Assembly (NCBI GenBank): GCA_028023455.1
Contig: JAQFVV010012673.1
Coordinates: 186,001-250,000 of the forward strand
Source of the DNA: Epiperipatus broadwayi
Taxonomy: Eukaryota; Onychophora; Udeonychophora; Euonychophora; Peripatidae
Length of the DNA stretch: 64,000 nucleotides
Direction of reading: 5' to 3'
In this document: positions 25,929 through 38,480 of the stretch, piece by piece
Numbering within the stretch: position 1 is the stretch's first letter
Layout: every line of letters starts with the position of its first letter
Program-made: the position numbers and the translations under genes
Notes under the pieces: generated by a model
The model's database searches: none
What the model was told of the DNA's origin: nothing
What the model saw: only the letters and a program-made list of their open reading frames with translations

Positions 25929-27194
25929 AAGTTATAATAATTATGATGTGTTCTGTCAATGGAAGATTCCAAATTTTTATAATATTTCAAAAAATTAAAT
26001 AAAAGAAAGGAATAATAAAAAAACTGCCAATAATTCTAGCAACATGTTAATGAATGTTAACTGTAGCTATGTGCTATGCATTCACTGCATGTTAACATTT
26101 GGACATTAAAATGTATTCAATTTTTTTTTAAATTAACATTGAATTTAGAATATATTTGTTAATATTTTTTTAAACTTAACAAGCTACACATTTTCATCAA
26201 ATATTTTTAAAAGAAAAGTAACAAATACTTCACCACTAAAAATATATCACTTAAAATAAAATGGCTGGCAAGCTTTCAGCAGGGATTCTACATAAGTACC
26301 AATTTATGTATAAAAAGAGCATTTTTAATATAAATATTTTATTGACTTATTTCTGATTTTTATATAAATTTAAACTTTTGAAGTAAATATATTTTTTCTT
26401 TAAAACAAAAATGTTTTTTCTTTGTGATACACATTCTTCATAGTATTAGTTCTAATCTGTTTTATTTAAAAAAATTAAGATGGATTTTTTAAAATTAAAT
26501 TTTGATGAAAGTAAAAGTACAATGGTAATTTAATTATTATCTTGTTTTAATTACTTAAGAAGAAAAAGCCATATTGTTAATTTTTGTGTTTATACAACTC
26601 TTTAATCAAATATAAATATTGGGTTCAGTGTAACATATTTATTGCAGAAAGTTGTAAATTAGCTCCAACACACATCATATGACTATCTCAGCCTACATAC
26701 CTATAATATACATCAGACATAACACTGCAAAAAAAAAACTTTAGCATTATCTATTGTTAAAATTTTAAATCAATTAGTTTACATTTTACACAGTTGAAAT
26801 AATATCAAAATATTTTTTTAAATCATTTGCTCTAATCACATATGTCCAGCTCTCAATTAAAAGAGTTCAACGTCTGATTAGAGTTTTAAAATGTGTTGTT
26901 ATTGCCAGTAACAACAATGAGTAGGAGGAACAACACACCTTCTTTTAGTGAAACTAACATATTCAAACACATTGAATTGTTTCATGAATGGTAAAATTGT
27001 ATTTGCAGGAATCTCTTTCCTATTCTATACTTGATTATATCTGTTTTCTGTGTAAAATTGTGGACAACATTGTGTTATGATCAGAGTAATCCCATGTCAT
27101 GAATTACTGTTCTGAAAACAAAAAAGTAATATTTGGGTTTTTACCTTTAATGTGGATAATAATTTTATTACCACTTTCTCTGCTTGAGTGAGAA
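25929..27194. other. AT-rich spacer
   Basis: No feature supported. Confidence 0.5.
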
Positions 27195-27267
27195 TGCCTG
27201 AATTTTATGCCTGGATTTTATGCCTGGATTTTATGCCTGAATTTTATGTCTGGATTTTATGCCTAGG
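27195..27267. repeat. 13-bp minisatellite, five units
   Basis: Units of the form TGCCTG(A/G)ATTTTA repeat five times plus a partial unit, with one TGTCTG variant. Confidence 0.9.
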
Positions 27268-28245
27268 TGTGATAGACCTTTTTTATGTTAGATTACTATA
27301 CTTTTGCTTCATTACTATACTACATGATAAATCTCACCTAAAAAGTTCTATAATTTGAACAAGTATATTATTGTAGGCAAGCATAAGATAAGATTACATC
27401 CATGTGTTACATGCAGATACAGTTGTTTGTTATTACAAACTAAAATATTTTATACAGTTTCTGAAAATACAGTAACTGATAATTTATTTTATGTAATTTA
27501 GAATTTTGAGATATATGGATTAAAAAATAATTAAGAAAAGTGAAATACTTATATAAATATTTTATGCATATCAAGTCTATGTTTAAAAGCTTTATAAAGT
27601 TCCTAGTTATTTAATCTCCTGTTTGGAATCTCTATTAGTTATTTTATGGTATTTTTCTTAATACTTGCTTAATGAAATAGTTTATAAATCTTTCGTGAAT
27701 AATGGGTTTTATATGTCCCATAAGATACTGAAACACTGAATTTGTAAAATAATCAGATAAATAAGTGTTTTCATTGATGGAATACAAACGGATGATTAAT
27801 ATAATTAATAATACCAGTGTTAATAATTTTGTTTTTCCCCCTAAAAATTTATGTTATTTGTTTAGATGACCCACACGTGTCACACTAGTTAATTAATATA
27901 GCTAAGACATCAGAGCAGAGTAGAGAAACAGAAAAATTAAATGAATAATATTTATGCTATATGTAATTGAATAGATTTATTGGATGAGAGTTTATAAGAA
28001 GTTTGTGTGTGAGACCAGAATTGACTCACAGACATTATACACTAAACATTGCAGGAATAATATTCTTGCTGAATGTTAATAATTGATTTCAAGTTTAAAG
28101 TTTATATTTGAGGTAAAAGCTAAATAAAAATTTATATCCTAATAAAATTATTAAAAATAGCCTTAAAATGACAACATCAAATCAATACATTCAATGAGAT
28201 GTTATATTAATATATTAATTGTAGTGATAAGATATAATATATCAA
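27268..28245. other. AT-rich spacer
   Basis: No feature supported. Confidence 0.5.
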
Positions 28246-28434
28246 AGATACATTTGTGACCGAAGCAGTAACTATTATTTAGACCAGCTGTGGGATCTCA
28301 TATATTGCTTTTATCAGAGTTTACTATTAATCTATCAGTTGGCCTAAATCTTATTCTCACATGCCATTATCCTAATTTAGTTCTAAACTATGCTGATGTG
28401 TGATCCCAAGCTGGTTATGCCACAAATGTATCTT
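28246..28434. mobile_element. MITE-like element with about 40-bp imperfect TIRs
   Basis: Left end 'agatacatttgtg..ccagctgtgggatct' is inverted at the right end as 'gatcccaagctgg..cacaaatgtatct'. Length 189 bp, no coding capacity, superfamily unknown. Confidence 0.7.
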
Positions 28435-28582
28435 AAGTATGGCTTGGCACTATATCAGTATTTATTCTTATGATTTAAATGTGTGTGAAAATTCAAAGGT
28501 TTATAGTATATCTATGACATCACACATGAGATGAAAAGAAAAAAAAGATACATGAACAATATATGGAAAGGAATTTAATAAT

Positions 28583-29050
28583 TGATATCATCATCATCAT
28601 TGTCAAACATTATCCATCCACTACAGGATGAAGGTCTCTCCAAGTTCAATCCATCTTCTCCAATCTCTAGCCTCTCTTCTCCACATCACTTCTGCACACT
28701 TGCTTATTTCATCCATCCATCACACATGTGGTCTCTTTCTTGATCTTTTACAAGCTCTTGGAATCCAGTTTAAGATTTCAATTGTCCATCTATTATCAAC
28801 TCTTCTAACAATATGTCTATCCCAACTTTAATCTTTTAATTCTTTCAATGATGTCAGAAATAGCTATTTGCCCTCTTACCCATATATAGCATTTTGAGCT
28901 CTACTTGTTACTCCTAACATACATATTTCCATACTCCTTTAATTGATCTGAAATCTCTATATTGCTCTTCTAATAAATGTCCAAGTCTCAGATCCATAAG
29001 TAAGAACTGGTAAAACCCATTCATTAAAAAGTTTTATTTTCAAACTCATA
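28583..29050 (-). mobile_element. LINE (RTE-type) 3' end, antisense
   Basis: Begins on the plus strand with ATC triplets (the 3' GAT tail), then the conserved 3' sequence 'ctacaggatgaaggtctctc', 'caagttcaatccatcttctc' and, further in, 'ccataagtaagaactggtaa'. Only the 3' UTR and C-terminal coding end remain. The triplet tail is usual for RTE-type LINEs. Confidence 0.85.
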
Positions 29051-29467
29051 GGCATTGATATACTAATCTTTAATTAAGTGTAAAGTTTATATTTGAGCTA
29101 AAAATAGATAAGAATTTAAATTTTAATAAAATGATAGTAGTCATCTTAATTAAGACAATTACTTCAAGAAAAATCACATTTGTTCATTGTATTGTACTAA
29201 TATACTGAGGCTAGGCATTAATATTTCTATACATGATTTCCTTTCTTTTTTTGCATAAAGTCATATATTTTAAAAATAGTTTGCAAAGTTTAAGATAAAA
29301 AAACGATCTGTTTATTGTTTAAGGCTTTATGAAAAAAACAACTGGATGCAGCAGATGTGAGTCAAAATGCATGGATCATGGACATCAGGGTTTGTTACTG
29401 CATTACATGTGACACTTAAAAAATATTCCATTAAATAAATAGCATTATTGAGAGTTAAAGTATTTGA

Positions 29468-29788
29468 CTATCATCATCATTTCAACCACTGAAAATCCTC
29501 TGCCGAATGAAGGTATCTCCAAGTTCAATCCATCTTTTCTGATCTCTAGCCTCTACATTCTGCATCATCCTGTGTACTTATTTCATCCATGCATCTCACA
29601 TGTGGTCATATTCTATGTCTTTTCCACTTTTTTGGAATCCAGTTAAGATTTTTAACTTTCCATTTATTATAATCTTTTCTAGAAATGTGTCCAGTCAACT
29701 TTTCTCTTTGGCTCTAATATCTGCATGTTCTTATCCATGTATTTTGTTTTTGATCTCTTCATGTTTCTAACATGCAGCTTTTTTGACA

Positions 29789-29790
<2 letters not shown>
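29468..29790 (-). mobile_element. LINE (RTE-type) 3' end, antisense, second copy
   Basis: The same 3' sequence as 28583-28900, starting at 'catcatcatttcaaccactg' and 'aatgaaggtatctccaagtt', and running out into a (TA)n(TG)n tract. The two copies lie about 0.9 kb apart in the same orientation. Confidence 0.8.
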
Positions 29791-29822
<32 letters not shown>

Positions 29823-29835
29823 ATGTGTGTGTTAG
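29791..29835. repeat. (TA)n(TG)n microsatellite
   Basis: TA units grade into TG units. Confidence 0.9.
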
Positions 29836-29935
29836 CTGCATGTGTTTGCATGCTCTCACTCATGAGCTATGAATAGACAGCACTTAATGTTAATAAACTA
29901 CATATATATCTAACATTAAATTTTTTATTATATAT

Positions 29936-30069
29936 AGAAGTAAAACTCTCCATACAGTAGTGCCACTCAGTGCAAGCCAGAGTAATCAATGGAAGCACAA
30001 ACCTTCTTGCATTCATTAATTACTTTGGCTTGCACTGAGTGGCTCTACTGCATGGAGAGTTTTGCCTCT
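29936..30069. mobile_element. Short family B foldback (MITE-like)
   Basis: The best-preserved short member. Terminal 'aaaactctccatacagtagt' is inverted as 'ctactgcatggagagtttt'. The adjoining 'gccactcagtgcaagcc' is inverted as 'ggcttgcactgagtggc', with 'attcattaattactttgg' at the centre. Length about 134 bp. Confidence 0.85.
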
Positions 30070-30650
30070 ATGTAAATAGCTTGTGTACGCATAAAAGAAT
30101 AGTGATAATGTGATTTTTAGTGGTTTATATATATATATTATTTAATGTAAACACAATATTTCTGTTTCAAGACAATGACCAGCTGTATTTTGTTTTGCTA
30201 GAGTATACAGTCTTAAGTAACCATGGATTAAAGACTTATAAATGTGGAACATTTCCCTCATTAATAGTATAGGATGCATAAACGTTTAATCATATTTTCA
30301 TTTTGTGGTCATCTGCACTCATCCAACTCACTCAGAGTAGCCTTAGATTTTTAACTTAAGCTAAAAATCACTTAGTTATCCAATATCAACATTTATGCTA
30401 TTTGAATATGGGTTGCTTGATCTGGGGAAAAAATTATGCTTGCTTATGTTCTAAAAAAATATCAAAATTTATACATCCACAATGCCCTTCTGGTATTATT
30501 ATCCATACACAATCTTCATTTTTGTAAACATTCTTCACCTCAAATTGTAGAAATAAAAACTTGATTAGTACCAAAGAATAATAGCAATACTAAGAAATAA
30601 AAATAATAAGACAGTTCATTGCTAGGAGTTAAAATATTTAACCATCTGAA
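30070..30650. other. AT-rich spacer
   Basis: No feature supported. Confidence 0.5.
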
Positions 30651-31060
30651 ATGATGGTGTTGAGTTGTTATCCATGGATTTGTAGTTATAGTTTATAAGA
30701 AGTCTGAGTATTAGAAATGACAATCATAAGACATAATGCATAAACATCGAGTTTCAGAATCAATATTCATTGGAAATTGAAGAACACATAGTGGCAGATT
30801 TTGGTCACAATCATTGAATATTAAGATTCAGAGTTGGAGTTCATTGAAAGAATGATGGGACTCAGCAGTAAACCTTGAACCTTGAGTTCTAGAGACAGAT
30901 TTTACAAGAACACCAAAAACCGGAAGTGTCCGATGTGGCCACATTTCATAAGTCTTAAACTCCAATGTTAGACTTTATAGAAAGTTTGAGAACTGTGGCA
31001 TGAAGCATGGGTCTTGAGTTCCAGAAATGACTACTCTACCAGTCCATTAAACTTTGGAGG
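30651..31060. repeat. Degenerate tandem repeat, about 130-bp period
   Basis: Three loosely similar segments end in 'tcgagtttcagaatcaa' (about 30755), 'cttgagttctagagacag' (about 30890) and 'cttgagttccagaaatgac' (about 31015), each preceded by a 'tttata.(g)aagt(c/t)tgag'-like or 'accttg' stretch. G+C is above background. No frame is open throughout. Confidence 0.35.
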
Positions 31061-31224
31061 GTTTAGTTTAGTAACAATTTATATGAAAAGAAATCATACA
31101 TTAGGAAAACAGCATATATTGCAATAGCAGATTTCAGTATAGTAACTCAATTACTTTAATCAAAAAGCACATTTATGGCCTTAAATACTTGAACATTAAA
31201 AAAAAACTTACTAAACATCACATG

Positions 31225-31305
31225 ATCACCTTTTTGCATTCGTTGATTACTTTGGCCTCCACTAGGTGGCATTAATATATGGAGAGTTTTGTCTCTATTA
31301 AACAA
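31225..31305. repeat. Family B half copy
   Basis: Matches the right arm of 29936-30069: 'tttttgcattcgttgattac', 'tttggcctccactaggtggc', 'atatggagagttttg'. The left arm is missing. Confidence 0.7.
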
Positions 31306-33478
31306 AACTTACAGGATGATTTTGATATTTTAAATCTTTTTTTATGATTTAAATTTAAAATAATAAATTGCCAAAAAATAAATCTTAAAAATTATTTTTT
31401 TCATATTAATATATATATTTTATGATTTTATATAAATCCTGCAGTATTAAAAATACTAATAAGGGTTTGTTTTCTTTTTGTGACCTATCTATATTATCCT
31501 GACTTGAAGCTTCTTTGTCTTATTTTTCTTTTCATGAATTATAATGTTTATTAGAATTTAGGGATAAACAAACTATACTTTCAATTAAATTAGCTCTGTT
31601 TATAGCCTCTAGTCTTTTACTTTCAAATAGTCAAAAAATGCTTATATTCTAGTTAGCAGAAACTTAAGTTAGCAAAAAAATGAGAAGCAATTTTACTAAA
31701 AATAAAATAAGTTTACATTATTGATCATACTACAAACAAATTATTTGTTTATTTCCTTCTCTTCCCCTTTTTTACATCTGTATAAAATAATAAATGAAAT
31801 TTTTTAAAAAAGAGAAGACTTATAATCTCATATTTTAAATGAATTGGAATCTTATTCAAAAACGAAATGGAAAAAGTGAAAGTAAAAAGGGATCAAAATG
31901 TTAAATATGACTTATAAATTAAAAAAATTTAATATATATAATATTTTATAATAAATATTTGTATTTACTACACATTAAAAAACAAAAAAAAAATACTGCT
32001 TTCTTCAACTACAATTTTGGTTGTTATATTTAAAATGAAATAAAAGTAATGTCCAGAAGTTGTAAAAATTAATGATCAAGTTAAATATAAAAAAAACAAA
32101 TTGTGATTGAAGTAAGCTATTGCTTTTACTTTTTAGTACATTTTTAGTATATTTCAAACTTTTTATAAAAGTGGTTATTATTACAGTATCTTATTTTTTT
32201 TTATCATTTTAGTATTCAAATTGCAAATAAAAACATGTAGTATAAAATATTATATATATATTATTTGGATTTAAAAATATTCCTATTTAAAATGGGGAAT
32301 AAGAACAATATAGCAGTTGGGGTACCATAAAGTGTTTTCAGGCTTGAGAATTGAAGAAATTTAATTTCTAGATTGGCCCACTATTGAGAGATTTTGCTAA
32401 ATTGTTTTTTTTAAAGTGTTAAAAGTTAACATATATAATTTTTTTTAATATTTAATTTTTAAAAAATTCTGAAGATGTCAGTATAATAAAAATGCAAAGA
32501 ATTCAAAACCTTCTAAACTCCTCAATGATAACCATCTATTGGTTTTTAGAGATCTTGAACTTTGCAATATTACTTTGAGAAATTTAAAAAAATATTATAA
32601 ATGTTTTATTTTATATATAAAAGATTATATTTTTCTGAGTAACATTACCATGAAAATAATGGTGATGATGATTATGATCAATTAGAAGCACATCATCACA
32701 CCCAGTCCACTGAAAAATATAGCAATATTGTAAAAAAGTAAACGTTTAAAGCATAAGTTGATAGGTTTACCAGATATTGATAATTATTTATCTATTTTAA
32801 CATAAAACATGTTAATTTCAAAATCAGAATTAATAAAATATTAATTAGATATTTTTAAATGTTTAATTTATAATAAAAAAAAATTAAATTCAAAATTATT
32901 TAAGCCTTAACTGTTATTCCAGTGTAATATAAAAAATATCTACAAAAATTATTTGTTTATTTCTACTTTTCAAGTTTATATATATATGCACACACAATTC
33001 TATGTTACTGTAGTCCATGAGACATGTAATGATCTCAATATATATATTGTACCATTTATGGTACAAAAATATTAGCAGATTTTTTTTTAGTTAGTATAAT
33101 TTATTTTTTTAACACATACAGTGAAAGCTAATTTTATTATTTCAAATTATTACTTTAATTATTTTAATTAAAGTTAAAATTGGAAAGAATAAAAGACCTG
33201 CTGATTACTAGTCCAGATAAAACTAAAAAAAGAGAGAATTTCACACACAGATTTCATTTAATAAAATCTTTCTAACTCCGATTAAAGATGGTGGAATTAT
33301 GTTAAAAAAGACTATGTAACTTAAATTTAAGAAAGAATGTACAAGATTATTATCTTATATGCTGATAAAAGGAGATAGATATCCACAGAAGTCTAAAAAT
33401 TGATTGTGAATATAAAATGCTCAGAAAAAACTTTAAAAAGGTGTCTGTGTCTTTTCCTTAACTAGCAGCCTCCATTAG
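31306..33478. other. AT-rich spacer
   Basis: No supported feature. A GAT/CAT-rich patch at 32655-32705 might be an old LINE tail. Confidence 0.45.
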
Positions 33479-33510
33479 GTCCAGGATAGAAAAAAAATCC
33501 TATCCTGGAC
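33479..33510. repeat. Short perfect hairpin
   Basis: TCCAGGATAG pairs with CTATCCTGGA across an A-rich loop. Confidence 0.6.
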
Positions 33511-33831
33511 TACTCATATGCAGGACTACTATTATTCATATGCTGAGGTAAATTGTCATGCACAGTGAAACCAATGTGTTTACAGATACCTCTTATTGTA
33601 TAGGTCACCCAAAAAAATTGTCAAGTCTAATCATTAGGATGGGCCAAGAATCTACAAAAATGACATCAGAGTGAAACTAATTAACTTCAATAGGCTCTGT
33701 AAAATGTGTACTATAAAACGTATTGGTAGTAAATCAATTGTTTGCAAACCATTCTCCAATGAGTTTATAATATTATCCCGATACAGACAATTTTTTTTAT
33801 TCAAGAGACTTTCCGTTACAACCTTCTAGAA

Positions 33832-35090
33832 CAGTGATCTTCAACCTTTTCACACCTGTGGCCTGGCAAAAATAAGGATAAGATTTCATGGACCGGCAGA
33901 AGTTTACAGATAAATTTTCGTAAAGATGTAACTTGCTTAGCCTTAGATAAGCATAATTGTTATAACTGACCAGAACAGCACACTAGTTATTGTGTATTGT
34001 AATGGTGTTGCTTATCTTCACATGCTGAACACAGAAAACAGTACAATACCAATCATTCTCATTAATGTGCTTGCATTTCTATGTTTATTATTTCATTGTT
34101 AAAACATTCAAGAATAAAATGTTATTCACCTGAATGTTGGGAAATATCATAGTTAGTGTAATTACATGGCAATGATTATGATAAATGTAATATCTGTATT
34201 TAATGTTAAATATACAAGATGGTTATATATATATATATATATATATGGAGGTTGTCTTTTGATAGTAGTAAGGGCAAAATAGAAATCGCGTAATTAATCA
34301 CTGTACAGTCAAAAAAAATTCGCCGTAGTTTAAATCTGAAAAAATAAAACGAAACATGTAAAAGTCTGAAGTTTTGATGTTATTGTAATTTTTTTGTGTG
34401 CTGGTGTGTTGAAAGGATCAAAAAATGTAATTAATAGGAAAAGTTTTTTTTAAAAAATGGTAAAATAGATATCGCGTAATAGAAATAAAGCCAAAAAAAA
34501 AAAAAATCGCAAAGTTATTTTTTGTTTGTTTTTATTTTTTAAAAAAGGTTAACAGAAATTGGTTTTAAAAATAAAAGTTTTAGTATATTAGCAGTATACA
34601 AATAAAACCAAAAAATATCACCTTATAGGCCAAAAAAAAAGAGTGGGCGTATTTTTAAACCAAAACAAAAAACGAAACTTAAAAAAGTCAAAAGTTTTGA
34701 TCTTGTTTTAACACATAAACAATGCCAACAAGCAACTGTGATTGGCTATCAAAAGACAAATGGAGTTTGTTTAATAAAAAACCTTTTTTTTTTTAAATTT
34801 TGAATTTTTTTAGAAAAATAAATTTAATTCTATCTCTCCATAAACATCTGTGATAAATAAAAAAACAAATTAATTTATGTATGATTGATTAGATTTCGTT
34901 TTTGTTCTGTTTCTTATTTTTTAACAGGATAAAAATGCGATGAAAAAATAAATAAAAACTTTTTATATTAATTAAAAGTTTAAAATCTTATTATTTTGTT
35001 ATTACTAATTTTCTTGCCAGTCTAGCGCGACCCGGCAGAAAACTTCCATGGCCCAGCACCGGGCCGCGGTCCAGTAGTTGAAGACCACTG
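33832..35090. mobile_element. Non-autonomous hAT DNA transposon
   Basis: Termini CAGTGATCTTCAAC... and ...GTTGAAGACCACTG are inverted repeats of the hAT type (CAGTGGTCTTCAAC). The 8-bp duplication TTCTAGAA flanks them exactly (33824-33831 and 35091-35098), as the hAT superfamily requires. Subterminal 'ctgtggcc', 'ggaccggcagaa', 'gcgacccggcagaaa' and 'accgggccgcggtcc' resemble the CCGG-rich ends of Charlie/Tip100-like elements. No transposase frame. The 1259-bp length includes a nested insertion at 34251-34760. Confidence 0.88.
34251..34760. mobile_element. Element nested in the hAT transposon
   Basis: The inverted ends GTTGTCTTTTGATAG and CTATCAAAAGACAAA delimit 510 bp, flanked by TGGAG on both sides (34246-34250 and 34761-34765). 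The interior has two related 'aaatag(a)(a/t)atcgcgtaat' segments. No ORF. The 5-bp TSD is suggestive only, because a (TA)n run abuts the left side. Confidence 0.55.
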
Positions 35091-35098
35091 TTCTAGAA

Positions 35099-35673
35099 GA
35101 AACTTGGAAGTGAACTTTAATTGTTAAAGTGTTTTAATTAATTGATTCATGTCTGGATTAGCGTGCATGTAGTCTTTCCAACTTATTAGTAATTTATCTT
35201 TTAAATATTTTAATTTGTTTGAATAAAATATTTTACTTTTATCAACTTTTCATTGTGTGTTATTATGGTTAGTTTATTTATAATCTATTATGTGTAATTT
35301 ACCGTTGCCAATATTTGTTAATTAATCCCTGGGAGAAATATTCTCAAAATAAAACAATAAAGTTATGGGAAATCATAATCCCGATCTTTTAAATTATTTT
35401 CTTCTTAATTTACGATGTGTGACATGACCAATTTCAACAGATTCTTATATGAATCCTGGTACCTTTGTTAAAATAAATAAAAAAAAACTGATTTCGCCAG
35501 CAGTGTAAGTCACAATAATTAGTAGGCCAGTTAATCAGAAAATATAGCTATGTTTTTAGAAATAGAAACAAGATATTTTTCTTCTCCATAGCTTGGTTAA
35601 CTTTCATTATATAATGTATAAAAAAAGGCCTACCAGAATGCATCAAAACGTGAAAAATGTTACAATATATATT
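35099..35673. other. AT-rich spacer
   Basis: No feature supported. Confidence 0.5.
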
Positions 35674-36074
35674 GTAATATTTACTGAGGCTATCACCTCG
35701 AGAATATGCATGTAAACATGCGATAGTAGGGACCTCTATAGGTGTTTAACCACAAGCTTACACTAAGGAAGAAAAGAGGGGAACCCTTCTTTACTTCAAC
35801 CTACTTTCTATTTAAATAGGTGAAGCTGAAGTGGTTAGATCTGCAAGTGTAAAGCTATTCAATACTTCACTGATTAAGTCCACATTTCTTATTACACATT
35901 AATGCTCACGAAATCTTTTCCATTTACAACGAGTCAATGAAAAGATATTATAGTTAGAAATCCATTACAGTAATTTAAAGTTGTAATTTAAATTTATTAA
36001 ACGCACATTAATTATGTAAGTAATATTTACTGAGGCTATCACCTCGAGAATATGCGTGTAAGCATGCGATAGTA
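35674..36074. mobile_element. Partial-dimer insertion R3 (346-bp unit plus 55 bp)
   Basis: The 55-bp segment at 35674-35728 is repeated at 36020-36074 with only two A-to-G changes, so the insertion is 1.16 units of a 346-bp sequence. The repeated segment can form GAGG/CCTC whose loop CTATC pairs with GATAG downstream, plus a hairpin GCATGT/ACATGC between them (GCGTGT/GCATGC in the second copy). Both changes keep pairing through G-U wobbles. The organisation matches the insertions at 49085 and 51602. No hammerhead core is seen. Either copying from a circular RNA or an LTR-like structure could explain it. Confidence 0.6.
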
Positions 36075-36276
36075 ATAATATATCATAACTCAATATCTGT
36101 ATATCGTAATACAATATGTTTAATAAATACTTATATGGAAATCTTGAATGTGTGTAGTTATCCATTTAAATCAACTTAAGTAAAAGACATGTAATCTAGA
36201 ACAACTGCCCCAGATTAAGAGTCAGAGCAAACTGTCAGACGGATGCATCCAAAAGAAGGATCATCTTTTAAATGTT

Positions 36277-36383
<107 letters not shown>

Positions 36384-36392
36384 CAAATCCTA

Positions 36393-37175
36393 TTTTCTTA
36401 CTTTCATCCGATAACTGTAGCAATGTTTCCTGACGTCTAAAGCATTATTTTCTAAAGCATTATTTTCAAAAAACAACTATGTTATCTGCAAAATTTAGAT
36501 GACTTAATAAAGTAGGATTAATGGCAAATGTTGAAAAAAAAAAAAAATGTTCATTGGATTTTCTCAAAAGAAGAAAATAATGATGAATTAGAAAAAGCTA
36601 ACAACTGCAAATACTTTGGCCAGATTAATACTACTGATAAAAACATAATGCATGAAAATAATCATAGAATTAGACTTGATTGGAATGCTTTTGATAGAAA
36701 TAACAATATTAAAAGGGAATGTGCTCATGTGTGTGATAAGGAAGGTTTTTAATAATGTATTGTATCAATTCTTACTTATGGATCAGACTTGATACTTAAC
36801 AGAAGAGCAATACAGAGACTTCAGACCACTTAACAAAGTATGAAGAAATGTATGCTATGTGTAAGAAGAAGGAATCGAAAATGAAATACATGGGTGAACA
36901 AAGAAACAGGTGTTACTGACACATCATTGAGGGCATAAAAAAGCTGAAGTTAGGCTGGACATATTACTAGAAGGGATGGTAGTAGATGGACAGTTGAAAT
37001 TTTAAATGAGATTTCCAAATTTGTGAAAGAACTAGAAAGAGACCACATGTGAGATGGATATATAAAATAAGGAAGTTTGCTGTGGTAATGTGGAGAAATA
37101 ATGTTACAGGTCAGAAAGATAGATTGAACATGGAGAGATCTTCATCCTACAGTGAATTGACAATGGTTGAAAAGG
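36393..37175 (+). mobile_element. LINE (RTE-type) fragment with 5' inversion
   Basis: 36393-36516 is antisense and carries the RT block around 'KHCYSYRMKV' (the segment just after FADD). 36520-37175 is sense and continues at the next residues: 'DELEKANNCKYFGQINTTD', then 'NHRIRLDWNAFDRNN', the C-terminal blocks, and the 3' UTR ('attgaacatggagagatctt'). Antisense upstream sequence followed by sense downstream sequence, contiguous in the element, is the signature of twin-priming during integration. All frames are broken. Confidence 0.8.
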
Positions 37176-37379
37176 CTGCTGCTGGATATAATGTTGGAAT
37201 GGTATATCAACTATATAGTATAATATACAAAATATTTAGTATAATAAAAAAGAGTAAAAAGCACCATATTATTTCTGCAAACACATTACTTTTAAATAGA
37301 AATTCTATTACCCCTTCTCAAATATTCCACCAAACTATAACTTTACATAAATAGATTTCAGATTAAAAGAATTTAATAA

Positions 37380-37890
37380 ACATTACCATCTGGCATCCAT
37401 TTATTACTTAAGCTAACACTAAATGGCAGAATTAGAGGAAGTATCAGATTTTCCAATTAAAAGTGATATTTATGAAAAAACCTTGCAAATTTTGGATTCT
37501 TCTATAACAGCCTTAGCCAATAAATAATGGAGTCTACAGTTATTGAAAGTGGAGGACACCAGAATATATAAAAGCTGAACTGATATCATATCTGTCTAAC
37601 TATGAACAAAAAATTAGCTTAAATTCAAGATAAAAAGATATGTTGGAATTTTAGATTGACAGCCTGTTAGTAAAAAAATGTATAAAAATGGTGACTTGAG
37701 AAAAAGTTCTTTATATCCTTAAAATTTAGGTAAACTCGATCTAGATCCAAAACACCTCACTGATGAAAGCCACAAGTTAGAAACAACTCTAGGGATATAA
37801 ATAAGGAATCATTGGATAGGTATTTATTAATTACTACAATCTAGCATCTATTGATTCCGCAGTTTTACACTAGGGGTCAGATGTAAGTAG
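37380..37890. repeat. Family B remnants
   Basis: 37385-37430 matches a family B terminus ('ggcatccatttattacttaa', 'gctaacactaaatggca'). 37745-37890 matches the right half of the 1110-1767 palindrome ('cctcactgatgaaagccaca', then 'ggataggtatttattaatta', 'catctattgattcc'). Confidence 0.6.
37755..37795 (+). ncRNA. Hammerhead-like ribozyme motif, family B fragment
   Basis: CTGATGA at 37760-37766 is followed by a short stem II region (AAGCCACAAGTT) and an intact GAAAC. CTC stands at the cleavage position and TAGGG partly pairs with CCTCA as stem I (one mismatch, one wobble). It keeps both core boxes but has a poor stem II. Confidence 0.4.
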
Positions 37891-38394
37891 AATAAATGTT
37901 CTTATGGGAAGAAATATAAATTATAAAGTCAACTATGTAAATATTACAGCGATAAAACTATTTTTTATTTGGTTTTTAAATGCAAATCTTTTAAAAAGTT
38001 TCTTAAATTTACTTTAATGGTGAAAAATTTTCATCATATAAAATCCAATTCAAAAGGTGAGGGCACATTTTCGTCATTTGTTAGACAATTGTATAAAAAA
38101 ATAGTTTTGTGCAGTGTAGAGTGACAGAAAGTCCATGAATGCGTCTTCAGTTTTCACTTACAATGCTAAAATTTATGAATTTCCCAAATAATAATCCATT
38201 AAATTACTTATTAAAAATCTTTGCAAGTAAAAATTAATAATTTTTTATATCGTCACATCAATGATGTAACTAGAATTTCAGGTACTTTCTATAAAATTTT
38301 AAAGAGGACTGTCTATAACATCTATAACACATACATGGATTTTTTTACTTCTACAGTACAGGCTTTTTCATACCTGCACTCCAATGTGTAATAT
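37891..38394. other. AT-rich spacer
   Basis: No feature supported. Confidence 0.5.
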
Positions 38395-38480
38395 ATAGAG
38401 GTTTGAACTCAGACTTTCACACGACCTTCAACTATTCATGCTATCTCATACTGTTGACACACTTGATCACTCACACGTCG
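38395..38480 (-). repeat. tRNA-like SINE remnant
   Basis: Minus strand: 'gagatagcatgaatag' (A-box-side half) and 'ctgagttcaaacctc' (B-box-like GGTTCRA core) with tRNA-like spacing. It is similar to the arms of the foldback at 2018-2131. No complete cloverleaf. Confidence 0.4.

Noticed and set aside
28380-28420. CTGATGTGTGATCCC as a hammerhead core
   Set aside because: It is part of a MITE terminal repeat and lacks the CTGANGA core.
35674-35728. HDV-like ribozyme fold
   Set aside because: The pseudoknot order is similar, but the P3 helix, P1.1 and the catalytic C region of HDV-type ribozymes are absent.
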